NCBI RefSeq assembly: GCF_001435845.1
Contig: NZ_CM003596.1
Coordinates: 3,147,298 to 3,211,297, forward strand
Direction: 5' to 3'
Length of the DNA stretch: 64,000 bases
From: Psychrobacter sp. P11G3
GTDB taxonomy: Bacteria > Pseudomonadota > Gammaproteobacteria > Pseudomonadales > Moraxellaceae
This document shows positions 8,883-18,404 of this stretch, piece by piece (positions within the stretch are counted from its first letter, which is position 1; each line of letters starts with the position of its first letter). A program made the translations under genes and the position numbers. The notes under the pieces were generated by a model. That model did not search any database. It was not told the origin of the DNA and saw only the letters and a list, made by a program, of their open reading frames with translations.

Positions 8883-10547
8883 ATGAACCCAATGTACACA
8901 TCTTTTAACGGCTATCTCGGTGGACCTATCGGTTCCATCATTGGTGCTATTTTGATATTCGTTATTGGTTGGCTAGTAGCCCTTGGTATCGCAGCACTGG
9001 TACGCGGCGTACTCTCTAAAGTTAATCTCAATCAGCGTATGAACTCTTCAACTGGTAAGACCTACGACCTTGAAGGTATCATCTCCAAGATTGTTTTCTG
9101 GTTTATTTTCATCATTGCTATCTCAGGCGCACTTAGCCAATTAAACTTAAACTCTATCTCAGCACCATTCGCAAATATGGTTAATCAAGTATTGGCATTT
9201 ATCCCTAATCTTATCGGCGCTATCGCACTTGGTGTGATCGGTTGGGTCGTGGCTACTGTCGCACGCACAGCGATCAACGCTGCACTTGCAAAAACCTCTA
9301 TGGATGAGCGTTTAAGTGCACAAGCTGGTGTAAAACCAATGAGCAGTACGATTGCTGATATGGTTTACTGGTTCATCTTATTGGTTGTGTTGACCATGGT
9401 ACTTGGTCAATTAGAGCTTGATGGTTTATTTGCACCACTGACTAATATGGTCGACAAAATCTTTAGCTTTATCCCTAATATCTTGATTGCTGGTGTGGTC
9501 TTCGTCGTTGGTTATATCATTGCCAAAGTCGTACGCGGTATTGTGACCAACCTTGTTTCTACTTTTAATGTACAAGAATTAGCATCAAAAGCAGGTTTAA
9601 GTGAGCAAAACAGCTTACCTAACATTGCAGGTTCATTAGCATTTTTAGTGGTTATCATTCCAACCATTATTGCTGCTCTAAATGCACTAAAAATCGAAGT
9701 AATTGCTCGCCCTGCGACCAATATGCTTAACAAAATCATGGAAGCCTTGCCAAACATCTTTATGGCAGTGGCTATCCTAGTAGTAACTTTCTATGTTGTA
9801 CGCATGGTTGCCAACATCATCAAAGGTCTGATTGAGAACACTCAAATCAATCAATTACCTGCGAAAGTTGGTCTACAAGAAACCATGGGCGACAAGAAAA
9901 TCTCTGACCTAGTTGGTTATGCGATTATCTTCTTCGCTATGCTATTTGCTGCTATTGCAGCTGCTGATTTGTTAGGTTTCGAGCCTATCTCAGCTATTAT
10001 TACGATGTTTATCGCATTCGGTGCAAACATCATCCTAGGCGCAATTATCCTATTTATCGGATTCTGGCTTGCCAATATCATTGCAGGTGTGGTTGAACGT
10101 TCTGAGCAAGGTTCACAATTCCTAGCAAACATCGTACGTGTATTAATTATGGGCTTAGTATTAGCGATGGGTCTAAAAGCGATGGGTATTGCCGATTCAA
10201 TCGTTAACCTAGCATTTGGTTTAACACTAGGCGCGGTAGCCGTTGCCTTTGCCCTATCATTTGGTCTTGGTGGTCAAGAAGCTGCAGCTCGCTTCCTACG
10301 TAAAATGCAGGATAAGATGGATCATGAACGCACTGAAGCAAAAGCAAAATCTGCGCTACAGCCAAGTTCATCAACTCAAGAAAAGGTTGCTGATTCAGTT
10401 CGTGAAAACACGCCCTCTGCTGCTAGTACCCCTACCACTGATTTACGTACCGATGTAGTTGATACACCACGTGTTGATACTAATGACATCTACAACAGTG
10501 ATGACGTACTTCCTGGTAGCGGTCTTAATGACGATATCAATAAATAA
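8883..10547 (+). CDS. CmpX-like mechanosensitive-channel-related membrane protein
   Basis: A 554-residue inner-membrane protein built from five repeats. Each has a transmembrane helix of the PF05552 'TM_helix' type preceded by an N-M-(V/L)-(N/D)-K-type amphipathic segment (FANMVNQVLAFIPNLIGA, LTNMVDKIFSFIPNILIA, ATNMLNKIMEALPNIFMA). The last part (VNLAFGLTLGAVAVAFALSF) resembles the pore helix of MscS-type channels. A Ser/Thr/Asp-rich cytoplasmic tail of about 65 residues ends it. Proteins of this layout, such as CmpX of Pseudomonas, are linked to envelope stress and membrane tension. I start at 8883 because AAGGAGG lies six bases upstream; an ATG at 8841 is possible but lacks one. It is monocistronic, with a terminator after it. 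Confidence 0.87.
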   Translation: MNPMYTSFNGYLGGPIGSIIGAILIFVIGWLVALGIAALVRGVLSKVNLNQRMNSSTGKTYDLEGIISKIVFWFIFIIAISGALSQLNLNSISAPFANMVNQVLAFIPNLIGAIALGVIGWVVATVARTAINAALAKTSMDERLSAQAGVKPMSSTIADMVYWFILLVVLTMVLGQLELDGLFAPLTNMVDKIFSFIPNILIAGVVFVVGYIIAKVVRGIVTNLVSTFNVQELASKAGLSEQNSLPNIAGSLAFLVVIIPTIIAALNALKIEVIARPATNMLNKIMEALPNIFMAVAILVVTFYVVRMVANIIKGLIENTQINQLPAKVGLQETMGDKKISDLVGYAIIFFAMLFAAIAAADLLGFEPISAIITMFIAFGANIILGAIILFIGFWLANIIAGVVERSEQGSQFLANIVRVLIMGLVLAMGLKAMGIADSIVNLAFGLTLGAVAVAFALSFGLGGQEAAARFLRKMQDKMDHERTEAKAKSALQPSSSTQEKVADSVRENTPSAASTPTTDLRTDVVDTPRVDTNDIYNSDDVLPGSGLNDDINK

Positions 10548-10574
10548 GTATTTTTGATTGTTTAGTTTAGATAA

Positions 10575-10603
10575 GAAAAAGACAGCCTAGACTGTCTTTT
10601 TTT
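10575..10603 (+). terminator. Rho-independent terminator
   Basis: A short stem AAAAAGACAG / CTGTCTTTTT with a 6-base loop runs into a T-tract, just after the CmpX-like gene. Confidence 0.85.
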
Positions 10604-10692
10604 ATGTCAGTAAATATATTAATAATATCTGTGGTTCTTAATATCTATAATTCTTGTTATCAAAGTTCATTCAAACAATTTCACGCTACAAT

Positions 10693-12174
10693 CTACTGCT
10701 TATCTTTGCGCGCTGGAATCGTTAAGCTCATTTGTACTTGAGGCAATTTTTCTTTTTGCGCCTTCGCAGGTTTACTATCTTCTACGCTACTAGCAGGTGG
10801 TGTATTTTGCTTATCTAATTCTTGTTGTTTTAGCTTTTGCATTTGCTTAGTAAGTTGGCGCTCCCTTTGAGTCATCGCATCAACTGGCTGAATCCACAAA
10901 TCAATATCGAAAAAATTCTCATTATTCTCAGTGATAAAGTCGATACCAAGCACAACTACATGATGTAGTTCAATAATTGGCAAACGTGTGGCAACGTCCT
11001 GTGCGATCTTCGCTAGCTTTGGTTGGACAGCGGCTTTGCTATTAAGTCCTTTTGACTCTTGCCCGTAAAACACCAGTACATAATGTCGTCCCAAACTCTC
11101 ATAAGAATGTTGATGTACGACATAGCCATCTTTTTGCAGCGCTGCGCTTTGTTTAGGGTGTCTATATAGCGTACGAATAAGCTCGTGGCGTGAAAACAAA
11201 GACTCATCTAGCAGTTGTTGTTGCCAGTGAGCGAGCGGTGTTTCTGTCTGTTCGTCACTGCTAGTTACGTGCTTTTTACCATACGTATCTATCATCTGCA
11301 TACTTAGCTGAGACCATATAGTGGCTGCTTGTATCATATGCTGATGGTACATCTGAGCAGTTGAACTTTGGTTCTTGTAGGCAAGCGTGATGGCTACCAA
11401 TGCTGAGTTAGGTTCGTCTTGTACTTCATTTTTGATGAGCGCATTATCAACTACAATGGCAGGGGCAAATAAATCTGGACTTTGTAAGAAGCGCTCAACC
11501 AAAGCGTCTTCTGACTCGAAACTTGGAATATGGTTTACAGCCGACTGCTGTAGTTGCTCCAGATGATAAGCTAAGAAACGCCATAATTCACATGGGGTGC
11601 GTACTGCTGCTGCTATCGAATACCAGTCATCCCAGCTAAATACTTGTAGCTGCTGCATGCTTTCGCTCATGTCGACAACTAAGTCTTCTAAAAAGTAACG
11701 AACCCCAAAATTGTGTTTGAGTCGCTGTAGAGCACTATTTGAATTGTCATCGTTATCATCTTGATTGAGACTGCTACTTCCTCCGACAAGCTGAATATCA
11801 AAAATCATAGCTTCATAACCAGCTGAAGCATTGTCTTCATTTTGAGACGATAATGACTTGTACCATGTAAGTGCTGACTTTACCGCAGTCATACGCACAG
11901 CCTCAATGTCAGCTGATTCTGTATCATAGGGTAGATATAGTGTCAGCTCCAACAGCTGTAGCTTGCCAAGTGGTAGCTGATATTGGTAGTGACGAGCGAT
12001 ATACTGAGCATTGTATTCATGCTCAATCGTATGCATGCCTGCTAAAGTCACTGCCATAGCATCTGCTTGTAAATAACTGACTAGCTCAGTCGTCAGATAG
12101 CCCCAGTCGGGCATAGTAGTAATCGAATGGGACACAAGTTCCAACCTTCTATTATCGTATGGTGAATATCGCAC
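10693..12174 (-). CDS. Uncharacterised 493-residue cytoplasmic protein
   Basis: I do not recognise this protein. It has no signal peptide or membrane helix and is rich in Gln, Asp and Leu. Residues about 130-150 are a low-complexity acidic linker (QDDNDDNSNS). The C-terminal 60 residues are charged and probably helical (REROLT-like Arg/Gln/Lys run, about 433-460), then a Pro/Lys/Gln tail. The body has alternating hydrophobic patches compatible with a globular fold. The reading frame is long and intact, with codon use like its neighbours, so it is very probably real. It is monocistronic and convergent to the CmpX-like gene. No catalytic motif stood out. Confidence 0.8.
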   Translation of the reverse strand: MRYSPYDNRRLELVSHSITTMPDWGYLTTELVSYLQADAMAVTLAGMHTIEHEYNAQYIARHYQYQLPLGKLQLLELTLYLPYDTESADIEAVRMTAVKSALTWYKSLSSQNEDNASAGYEAMIFDIQLVGGSSSLNQDDNDDNSNSALQRLKHNFGVRYFLEDLVVDMSESMQQLQVFSWDDWYSIAAAVRTPCELWRFLAYHLEQLQQSAVNHIPSFESEDALVERFLQSPDLFAPAIVVDNALIKNEVQDEPNSALVAITLAYKNQSSTAQMYHQHMIQAATIWSQLSMQMIDTYGKKHVTSSDEQTETPLAHWQQQLLDESLFSRHELIRTLYRHPKQSAALQKDGYVVHQHSYESLGRHYVLVFYGQESKGLNSKAAVQPKLAKIAQDVATRLPIIELHHVVVLGIDFITENNENFFDIDLWIQPVDAMTQRERQLTKQMQKLKQQELDKQNTPPASSVEDSKPAKAQKEKLPQVQMSLTIPARKDKQ

Positions 12175-12433
12175 ATGCCAGCTCGTAATAATAACAACAT
12201 GATTATCGCGTATTACAAATATCTGAATGATACAAAATTATGCTACATAAGCACTATCAGAGACAGTCGCTTTCAAAGCGATCACTTGTTATGATGATAT
12301 CAAAGCAGTATTGCTTGCGTGCAAGTTTATGGATAACAAACTGTACTTAGTTGTATGTATCGAAACCGTAGTCGTTGAATTTTTAATCATCGAAACTTTA
12401 ATGACTATTATATAATAATAAGGATTAAACATT

Positions 12434-13216
12434 ATGAAGCGTTTTAAAGAAAAGACCGTCGTTGTAACGGGTGCAGGCTCTGGTATTGGCCGTGCAACTG
12501 CTATTCGCTTTGCCGAGGAAGGCGCTAGTGTGGTTTTAGTAGGACGTACGGCAGCAACATTAGAAGAAACTGCAAAAGAGTTGCCGCAAGATCGTACTTG
12601 GATTCATACCGATAACTATCTCATTATTACATGCGATATCAGCGTCCAAAGCCAAGTACAAGAGATGGTTGAGCGCGCTATCGACAAATTCGGTAAGATT
12701 GATATTTTGGTAAATAATGCTGGTAAGGCAACCCAAGGTAAAATTACAGAATTATCTGCTGATGATTGGCGCTCTGCTATCGATGTGAATCTAAATGGGA
12801 CTTTTTACGTCTCTCAAGCGGCTATGCCTCACTTAATTGCATCAAAGGGTAATATCGTCAATATCTCATCGCTCTCGGGCGTGGGTGGTGACTGGAATAT
12901 GGCTGCTTACAATGCTGCTAAAGCGGGTGTGACTAATTTAACCCGTACATTGGCATTAGATCATGGTTCGGATGGGGTTCGTGTTAATGCGGTTAATCCA
13001 AGTGTCACCAAAACTGATATGACTACGGCTATCCAAGATAATGAGTCTAAAACGGATAAGTTCTTAGCTCGCTGTCCGCTTGGACGTTTGGCAACTCCAG
13101 AGGATATCGCCGCTGCCATTACCTTCTTAGCAAGTGATGATGCCTCTATGATTACTGGTGTTAATCTACCTGTTGACGGCGGTGTTAGCGCTTCTAACGG
13201 CCAACCACAGTTCTAA
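12434..13216 (+). CDS. SDR family NAD(P)-dependent oxidoreductase
   Basis: A 260-residue classical short-chain dehydrogenase/reductase. Visible are the nucleotide-binding TGAGSGIG (12-19), NNAG (94-97), and the catalytic Ser146, Tyr159 and Lys163 (YNAAK), then the C-terminal substrate part ending LPVDGGVSASNG. The glycine motif with Arg20 and Arg38 after the second strand leans towards NADP, which is an inference. AAGGA lies nine bases before the ATG. It is monocistronic, with a strong terminator behind. The substrate is not predictable from sequence alone; FabG-like and 3-hydroxybutyrate dehydrogenase-like relatives share this layout. Confidence 0.92.
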   Translation: MKRFKEKTVVVTGAGSGIGRATAIRFAEEGASVVLVGRTAATLEETAKELPQDRTWIHTDNYLIITCDISVQSQVQEMVERAIDKFGKIDILVNNAGKATQGKITELSADDWRSAIDVNLNGTFYVSQAAMPHLIASKGNIVNISSLSGVGGDWNMAAYNAAKAGVTNLTRTLALDHGSDGVRVNAVNPSVTKTDMTTAIQDNESKTDKFLARCPLGRLATPEDIAAAITFLASDDASMITGVNLPVDGGVSASNGQPQF

Positions 13217-13251
13217 ATTGTTAAGCTGATAGACATCCAAATATTATTCAA

Positions 13252-13287
13252 AAAAAGCCCCTGATACCATCATATCAGGGGCTTTTT
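13252..13287. terminator. Bidirectional terminator
   Basis: A perfect 15-bp stem AAAAAGCCCCTGATA / TATCAGGGGCTTTTT with a 6-base loop. It sits between the SDR gene and the convergent acyltransferase gene and can serve both. Confidence 0.93.
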
Positions 13288-13395
13288 CAAAATTAATTAT
13301 TAGAACTTAGTTGTAGATAGCTTTGAGTTTTCGTACCTGTCATACAACCAGTGATTTTAACTTAACTAATTAAACCAATATTTATAACATTTGGC

Positions 13396-14130
13396 TTATT
13401 CAGCTGCATTATTGATGTCCTGTAGTGGCTGCGACAAACGCTCAAGATGTCTTGGTAGCACCCCTTTATACTGAGAATATATTTTTGGTAAATCTGCTTC
13501 GATATCACCTGTAGGATAAACCAGCGACATAAACCGTATTTCTTTAGTATTGTAGTCCATCGCTACTGGCAAAATCGGCACACCAGCACCCACTGCTAAA
13601 TAATAAAAACCTGTCTTCCACGACTCAGTATATTGCCGTGTCCCCTCTGGTGATAATCCTAAAAATAATGGTTCACCAGTTTTGAACTTATCAATACTGG
13701 CTTGCAGCACAGAGCCTTTATTACCACGATCGATAGGAATGACCCCTATCCAATTCAATAGCTGTGCAAACACAGGTACTTTAAATAGCGTGTGCTTGCC
13801 CATAATGCTGATTTTGATATCTAATGCAAACAGACTTGGAATCGCATAAATACCATCCACATTAGAAGTATGTGGCAGCGCAAGCACTACAGCTTGTGAA
13901 ATATTTGGAATCTCACCTACCGTACGCCAACCTGACGCCTTTAACAGCGCGGATGCAATAACAGGCGCAAACTTATTGCCACGCTTAGGAACCTTGTCTC
14001 CCAAATGCTTTTTGCTAAGTTTTGGGAGTACTTTGGAGCGCGCAGGTTTAGAAACAACAGACTTAGAACGGTTAAAAATCTTCGGTATCATGACAGCACA
14101 ATATAATGAAAGGTACTGACATAATACCAT
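13396..14130 (-). CDS. PlsC-type glycerophospholipid acyltransferase family protein
   Basis: Acyltransferases of this family move acyl chains onto glycerophosphate-type acceptors at the inner membrane. The catalytic HX4D motif is His87-Asp92 (LPHTSNVD), the second block IGVIPIDRG follows at about 128-136, and the third block SPEGTR is at 160-165, then LPVAMDY. The N-terminal 50 residues are basic and not conserved. An internal ATG at 14091 would remove 13 residues (start MIPKIF) and is a plausible alternative; neither start has a strong ribosome site. At 244 residues it is in the usual size range. The real acceptor (lysophosphatidic acid or another) cannot be assigned. Confidence 0.85.
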   Translation of the reverse strand: MVLCQYLSLYCAVMIPKIFNRSKSVVSKPARSKVLPKLSKKHLGDKVPKRGNKFAPVIASALLKASGWRTVGEIPNISQAVVLALPHTSNVDGIYAIPSLFALDIKISIMGKHTLFKVPVFAQLLNWIGVIPIDRGNKGSVLQASIDKFKTGEPLFLGLSPEGTRQYTESWKTGFYYLAVGAGVPILPVAMDYNTKEIRFMSLVYPTGDIEADLPKIYSQYKGVLPRHLERLSQPLQDINNAAE

Positions 14131-14256
14131 TAAGCCTTTGTGGCTAGGCTGAATTTTGCGTGCTTTTATTATGTGATAGATCGTTTAACCATAAATATAA
14201 GTAATGACCTATTTCGATATTCTGTACACTTACTTCTTTAAACTTATTGCTAAGTG

Positions 14257-16143
14257 TTAAGAAATATCGGCCAAATCACCTTTACTCTCAAGCCACGACT
14301 TACGATCAGAGGCACGCTTCTTAGCCAGTAGCATATCCATCACACTATTGGTCAGTACCATGTCATCCATATCTAACTGTACTAAGCGGCGTGTATCACG
14401 GCTCATCGTCGTCTCACGTAGTTGCTCAGCACTCATTTCACCAAGCCCTTTAAAACGTGTAATCTGAGCTTTTTTATTGCCTGGTACGTTAGCCAAGATA
14501 TGTGCAAGCTCCGGCTCATCCAATGCATAATGAACTTCTTTACCTACATCTACTCGATATAATGGCGGCATGGCCACAAACAAATGACCCGCATCTACTA
14601 GCGCAGGGAAATGCTTCACAAACAGTGCGCAGATCAATGTCGCAATGTGTAGTCCATCAGAGTCAGCATCTGCTAAGATACATATCTTGTCGTAACGCAG
14701 CTCGGACAAATCATCAGAGGCAGGATCGACACCGATAGCTATGGCAATATCATGAATCTCTTGGCTTGATAGCACCGTATCTGATGATACTTCCCATGTA
14801 TTTAAGATTTTGCCGCGCAAAGGTAATATTGCCTGATAATGACGATCTCTGGCCTGCTTAGCACTACCACCCGCAGAATCACCCTCTACTAAAAACAGCT
14901 CAGCGCCATCACGTAAATCACCACGGCAGTCTGCCAATTTACCAGGCAATGCGGGTCCCTGAGTAATTTTCTTACGAGCAACTTTTTTGGCAGATTTCAG
15001 ACGACGACCTGCTTTATTAATTGCCAATTCAGCGATTTGTGTACCCATGTCCGCATGCTGGTTTAACCATAGGCTAAAGGCATCTTTTGCCAATGTCTGT
15101 ACAGCGCCCGCCGCTTCGCGACTAGATAAGCGCTCTTTGGTCTGTCCAGAAAACTGCGGCTCAGAGAACTTCAGAGACAAGATATAGTTCACCCCATCCC
15201 AGACGTCTTCCGCGGTTAGTTTCACACTACGTGGTAGCAAATTATGAATATCACAGAACTCACGCAGAGCTTCTAAGATACCCGTGCGTAGTCCGTTGAC
15301 GTGCGTACCGCCCTGAGCTGTGGGAATCAGGTTCACATAGCTTTCTTGAATCGGCGTGCCACCATCAGGTAACCAAGACAAGGCAAAGGTAATAGCCGCT
15401 CGTTCACCTGCTTTCGCATCATAATTATAATAAAACGGTGCTTCAGGTAATGTTTCCAAACCATCTAATTGTTCGCTTAGATACTCGACTACCCCATCCG
15501 TAAACTGCCAAACGACCTTTTCGTCATTGATATCATCAGTGAACTCAATCGTCAGTCCAGCGGCCAAAACAGCCTTTGCTTTTAAATTATGCTTGAGCTG
15601 TTTTACATTAAATTTGGGCGTATCAAAGAAACTACCATCCGCCCAAAAGTGCACTCTAGTGCCACGTTTGCGTTTGTTTGAGCTGACTGCTTGCGTTAAT
15701 GGCGTAACTGGTGCGCCATTTTCAAATGCCATATCAAACTGTGTGCTATCACGCCATACCGTAACCTCAACGCGAGTTGATAGCGCATTGACGACAGAGA
15801 TACCTACACCATGCAGACCACCTGACACTTCGTAATTAGAGGTCGAAAACTTTCCACCTGCATGCAAGCGGGTCAAAATCAGCTCAATACCAGATTGACC
15901 AAACTCAGGGTGAATATCAGTTGGCATACCGCGCCCGTCATCTTCGACAGACAACGATCCATCACTATGCAATTGCACCTTGATGGTTTTAGCATAACCA
16001 GCTAACGCTTCATCAACTGAGTTATCAATGACCTCTTGCGCCAAATGGTTCGGGCGCGTGGTATCGGTATACATACCTGGACGACGACGGACTGGCTCAA
16101 GACCTTCTAAAACTTCTAACGATTGCGCATTATATTGACTCAC
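14257..16143 (-). CDS. parE: DNA topoisomerase IV subunit B
   Basis: ParE is the ATPase half of topoisomerase IV, which with ParC decatenates daughter chromosomes. The GHKL ATPase motifs are EVIDNSVDEAL, DDGRGMP and GGLHGVG, the transducer follows, and the TOPRIM domain has EGDSAGGSAKQARDR and DADSDG. The length of 628 residues equals that of E. coli ParE (630). ParE is told from GyrB by its shorter C-terminal part, which lacks the GyrB insert, and by the chromosomal neighbour: a yqiA-type gene lies upstream in the same orientation, as in enterobacteria. parC is not in the window. Confidence 0.96.
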   Translation of the reverse strand: MSQYNAQSLEVLEGLEPVRRRPGMYTDTTRPNHLAQEVIDNSVDEALAGYAKTIKVQLHSDGSLSVEDDGRGMPTDIHPEFGQSGIELILTRLHAGGKFSTSNYEVSGGLHGVGISVVNALSTRVEVTVWRDSTQFDMAFENGAPVTPLTQAVSSNKRKRGTRVHFWADGSFFDTPKFNVKQLKHNLKAKAVLAAGLTIEFTDDINDEKVVWQFTDGVVEYLSEQLDGLETLPEAPFYYNYDAKAGERAAITFALSWLPDGGTPIQESYVNLIPTAQGGTHVNGLRTGILEALREFCDIHNLLPRSVKLTAEDVWDGVNYILSLKFSEPQFSGQTKERLSSREAAGAVQTLAKDAFSLWLNQHADMGTQIAELAINKAGRRLKSAKKVARKKITQGPALPGKLADCRGDLRDGAELFLVEGDSAGGSAKQARDRHYQAILPLRGKILNTWEVSSDTVLSSQEIHDIAIAIGVDPASDDLSELRYDKICILADADSDGLHIATLICALFVKHFPALVDAGHLFVAMPPLYRVDVGKEVHYALDEPELAHILANVPGNKKAQITRFKGLGEMSAEQLRETTMSRDTRRLVQLDMDDMVLTNSVMDMLLAKKRASDRKSWLESKGDLADIS

Positions 16144-16253
16144 AAATGCATCCTTAACTGTTCGCGTGCGTTTAATTCTATTAAACCATTATAACGAAAA
16201 ATAGCGACGTTAACGTTAATACTCCATCGCTTACGTCATATAATGTCGTCTAT

Positions 16254-16913
16254 TTAAGGTTGTACTAAATCTTGTAAGATATTCATCACCATGGGCAACT
16301 GCTCATCAAAGTCACTGAAGCAATGATCGCCACCCACTTGCACCGTTACCGATGCGCCCTGACTTTGATAAAAATCTTTAGAAAATTCAGAATTTAACAG
16401 CTCATCGCCTTCTTTTAGCAGCACAGCAACTTTATCGGGATAATTTACTGATAACAGCTGATTATCTGCAAACCACTGTAAATCTGCAGGCGTAATATTC
16501 CAGCCACCCGCTGTCGTATGTAGGACTTTGCTAGTAGATGACTCATTTAAGCTATATGCTGATTGATTAGAGAAACGCTGTAAAGTGATATGGGGCTGAG
16601 TACTAGGATTGAGCAGTAAAACTGGGCAACCTATCTGATTGCCTATCAAAGTAGAAAAATACCCACCTAGCGAGCTGCCGATTAATACCGTATTTGGTAA
16701 CTCAGTCTGTTTATCTGCTGATTTTCTATCTTCACTATTATTTAGCGCTTTGACTAAAGACAGTAACTGTTCACACACTTGTGCAGGGGTCTTATTTAAA
16801 TCAGGACGCAGCACATTGATATCAGGATGATGAAGCTGGCAATATTTTTCTAACAACATCCCTTTGGTCGAGTTGGCATCACTGTCCAATCCATGGATAT
16901 AAATCAAGTTCAC
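16254..16913 (-). CDS. YqiA/YcfP family alpha/beta-fold esterase
   Basis: A 219-residue alpha/beta hydrolase. It has an early oxyanion-type segment YIHGLDSD (residues 5-12), a nucleophile elbow GSSLGG with Ser81, and a C-terminal GGDHCFSDF that supplies the histidine. E. coli YqiA has this layout, shows esterase activity on short acyl esters and sits directly before parE, as here. The gap to parE is 110 bases, so the two may be co-transcribed. The physiological substrate of the family is unknown. The DUF1289 gene is divergent. Confidence 0.87.
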   Translation of the reverse strand: MNLIYIHGLDSDANSTKGMLLEKYCQLHHPDINVLRPDLNKTPAQVCEQLLSLVKALNNSEDRKSADKQTELPNTVLIGSSLGGYFSTLIGNQIGCPVLLLNPSTQPHITLQRFSNQSAYSLNESSTSKVLHTTAGGWNITPADLQWFADNQLLSVNYPDKVAVLLKEGDELLNSEFSKDFYQSQGASVTVQVGGDHCFSDFDEQLPMVMNILQDLVQP

Positions 16914-17100
16914 GTATCATCTCACTTATTAATTTTGTTATGATTATCTTATAAAGGCTATCAAAGCTAAGCATAGCACCCGCTAGACGGAAATAATAAC
17001 AATAAAATGGCACACTATTAGTCAGTATTTGCGACATAATAATGTTGTACAGTGATTTTATGCAGGTCAAAGGAATGACGATAGTCATTATGGAGGAGTC

Positions 17101-17361
17101 ATGAATCAACAGTTTGAGCTGTTCGAGATTGCCAACCCATGTATTGGTCTTTGTCAAAGCAATAAGAAGGGTTATTGCTTTGGTTGCCTGCGTAGTCGAA
17201 CTGAGCGCCAGCTATGGCATGATATGACGACAGAGCAGCAGCGCGAGGTGCTAAGGCTTATCGCAGGACGTAAGCTGCGTATAGAACAAATGAAACAGCG
17301 TAAAGACGAACAGTTAGGTTTTGATTTTGAAGAGATACCTGAGATAGGTGAGTTGTTTTGA
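17101..17361 (+). CDS. DUF1289 domain-containing small protein
   Basis: An 86-residue cytoplasmic protein with four cysteines, NPCIGLC (Cys14, Cys18) and CFGCLR (Cys26, Cys29), followed by W.DM..EQQ...L. That is the DUF1289 signature, also seen in YdhL-type proteins, and the cysteines suggest a metal site. GGAGGAG immediately precedes the ATG (spacing is short). The C-terminal tail is acidic. Function unknown; in other genomes such genes often stand next to oxidoreductases, which is not the case here. It is divergent from the yqiA-type gene. Confidence 0.88.
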   Translation: MNQQFELFEIANPCIGLCQSNKKGYCFGCLRSRTERQLWHDMTTEQQREVLRLIAGRKLRIEQMKQRKDEQLGFDFEEIPEIGELF

Positions 17362-17438
17362 GAAATTTACAAGATAATTTGCGCTGTAGCTCGTAAAGTT
17401 TAAATCCCTAATGGTTTAATAGTGAGTTTTTATTAGCG

Positions 17439-18404
17439 TTATGGTGCCTGTATTTGATTTATTAGACGAAATGTCCCATTAGTTAAGGGCAAACAAACTT
17501 TACCTGAACGTTCGTAACCATACTTCATAAGGTGGTACATTAATGACAAAATTGAATTGCTTAAGTTATATAGAATTGAAATATCATTATTGTTTAAATT
17601 CAAATCAAAAGAGGTCGGGGGTTTAAGCCATTCCGTGTTTCTTAATATCATTTCAGAACTGTGTAATGCACCTCTATATGGATACCAAACACCATGAGTA
17701 TGTTGATAATTAACTTTATTTCTAATTTGAGATAGCCAGTTTCCTCTAGCAGCACCAGATAGATGTAATGCAGCTTTAATATTGGAAATTAAATCCAATG
17801 TATCTGACTTATGTTTTCCAATTGCTGTAGCGTTTGGAATATTGTCAATCAACCACATTAGCAAACCTGAAAATGACGCCCATGTGTCAGCATGTGAGTC
17901 TTTCATTTTACTAAATTTTACTTTATTATTTTCAATCAGTGAAAAATAGAATCCACTTTCTATATTAACAGCCCCATTATCAAGCTGCATTGTTTTAGCT
18001 ATTTCGAGCACCTTATTTGTATGGTCTACCTCTAATTGACTACAAGCTCTCCCATAAATCCTCAATATAGCGTGTGCTGCAAAAAAAGCTGAATAATACA
18101 ATTGAACAGTTGCCCAACCAGTACTTTTTGGTAATTTATTAATTTTTCCTATGCTTAACATAGATTCGATTGCAGCTTGTGCAAATCTATTACAATCATT
18201 CGCAAGTGATACATAGAGAGTTTCTGTCTGTTGGAATCTTAGCTTGAATTCAGTAACTCTATTATTTCTTGAAGGTGCTAAACAATCAGATAATAAGTAA
18301 TGTCCATTTGCAACCCATGCTTTCAAGTCCGACTCTGATGATGAACCTACTTCAAATATTTCGTTCATCGAAAATTGATGAATTAGTTTAATTTCAGAAA
18401 TCAT
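17439..18404 (-). CDS. HEPN-like protein of a two-gene cassette (putative ribonuclease toxin/effector)
   Basis: I do not recognise this 321-residue protein as a whole, but two parts look like a HEPN fold. Residues 103-114 (YYSAFFAAHAIL) match the aromatic/alanine helix common to HEPN domains. Residues 228-235 (RNKVNYQH) match the HEPN ribonuclease motif R-x(4-6)-H, with the usual polar residue after the Arg. No signal peptide or membrane helix is present. HEPN proteins with this motif are usually metal-independent RNases in toxin-antitoxin or phage-defence systems. Its ATG directly abuts the TAA of the DGQHR gene upstream, so translation is probably coupled. The cassette is AT-richer than the surrounding genes, which suggests horizontal transfer. 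The function is an inference; no experimentally known homologue is claimed. Confidence 0.72.
   Translation of the reverse strand: MISEIKLIHQFSMNEIFEVGSSSESDLKAWVANGHYLLSDCLAPSRNNRVTEFKLRFQQTETLYVSLANDCNRFAQAAIESMLSIGKINKLPKSTGWATVQLYYSAFFAAHAILRIYGRACSQLEVDHTNKVLEIAKTMQLDNGAVNIESGFYFSLIENNKVKFSKMKDSHADTWASFSGLLMWLIDNIPNATAIGKHKSDTLDLISNIKAALHLSGAARGNWLSQIRNKVNYQHTHGVWYPYRGALHSSEMILRNTEWLKPPTSFDLNLNNNDISILYNLSNSILSLMYHLMKYGYERSGKVCLPLTNGTFRLINQIQAP

Noticed and set aside
16879..17157. 92-codon minus-strand frame overlapping the yqiA-type and DUF1289 genes
   Set aside because: It overlaps two better supported genes and has no family features.
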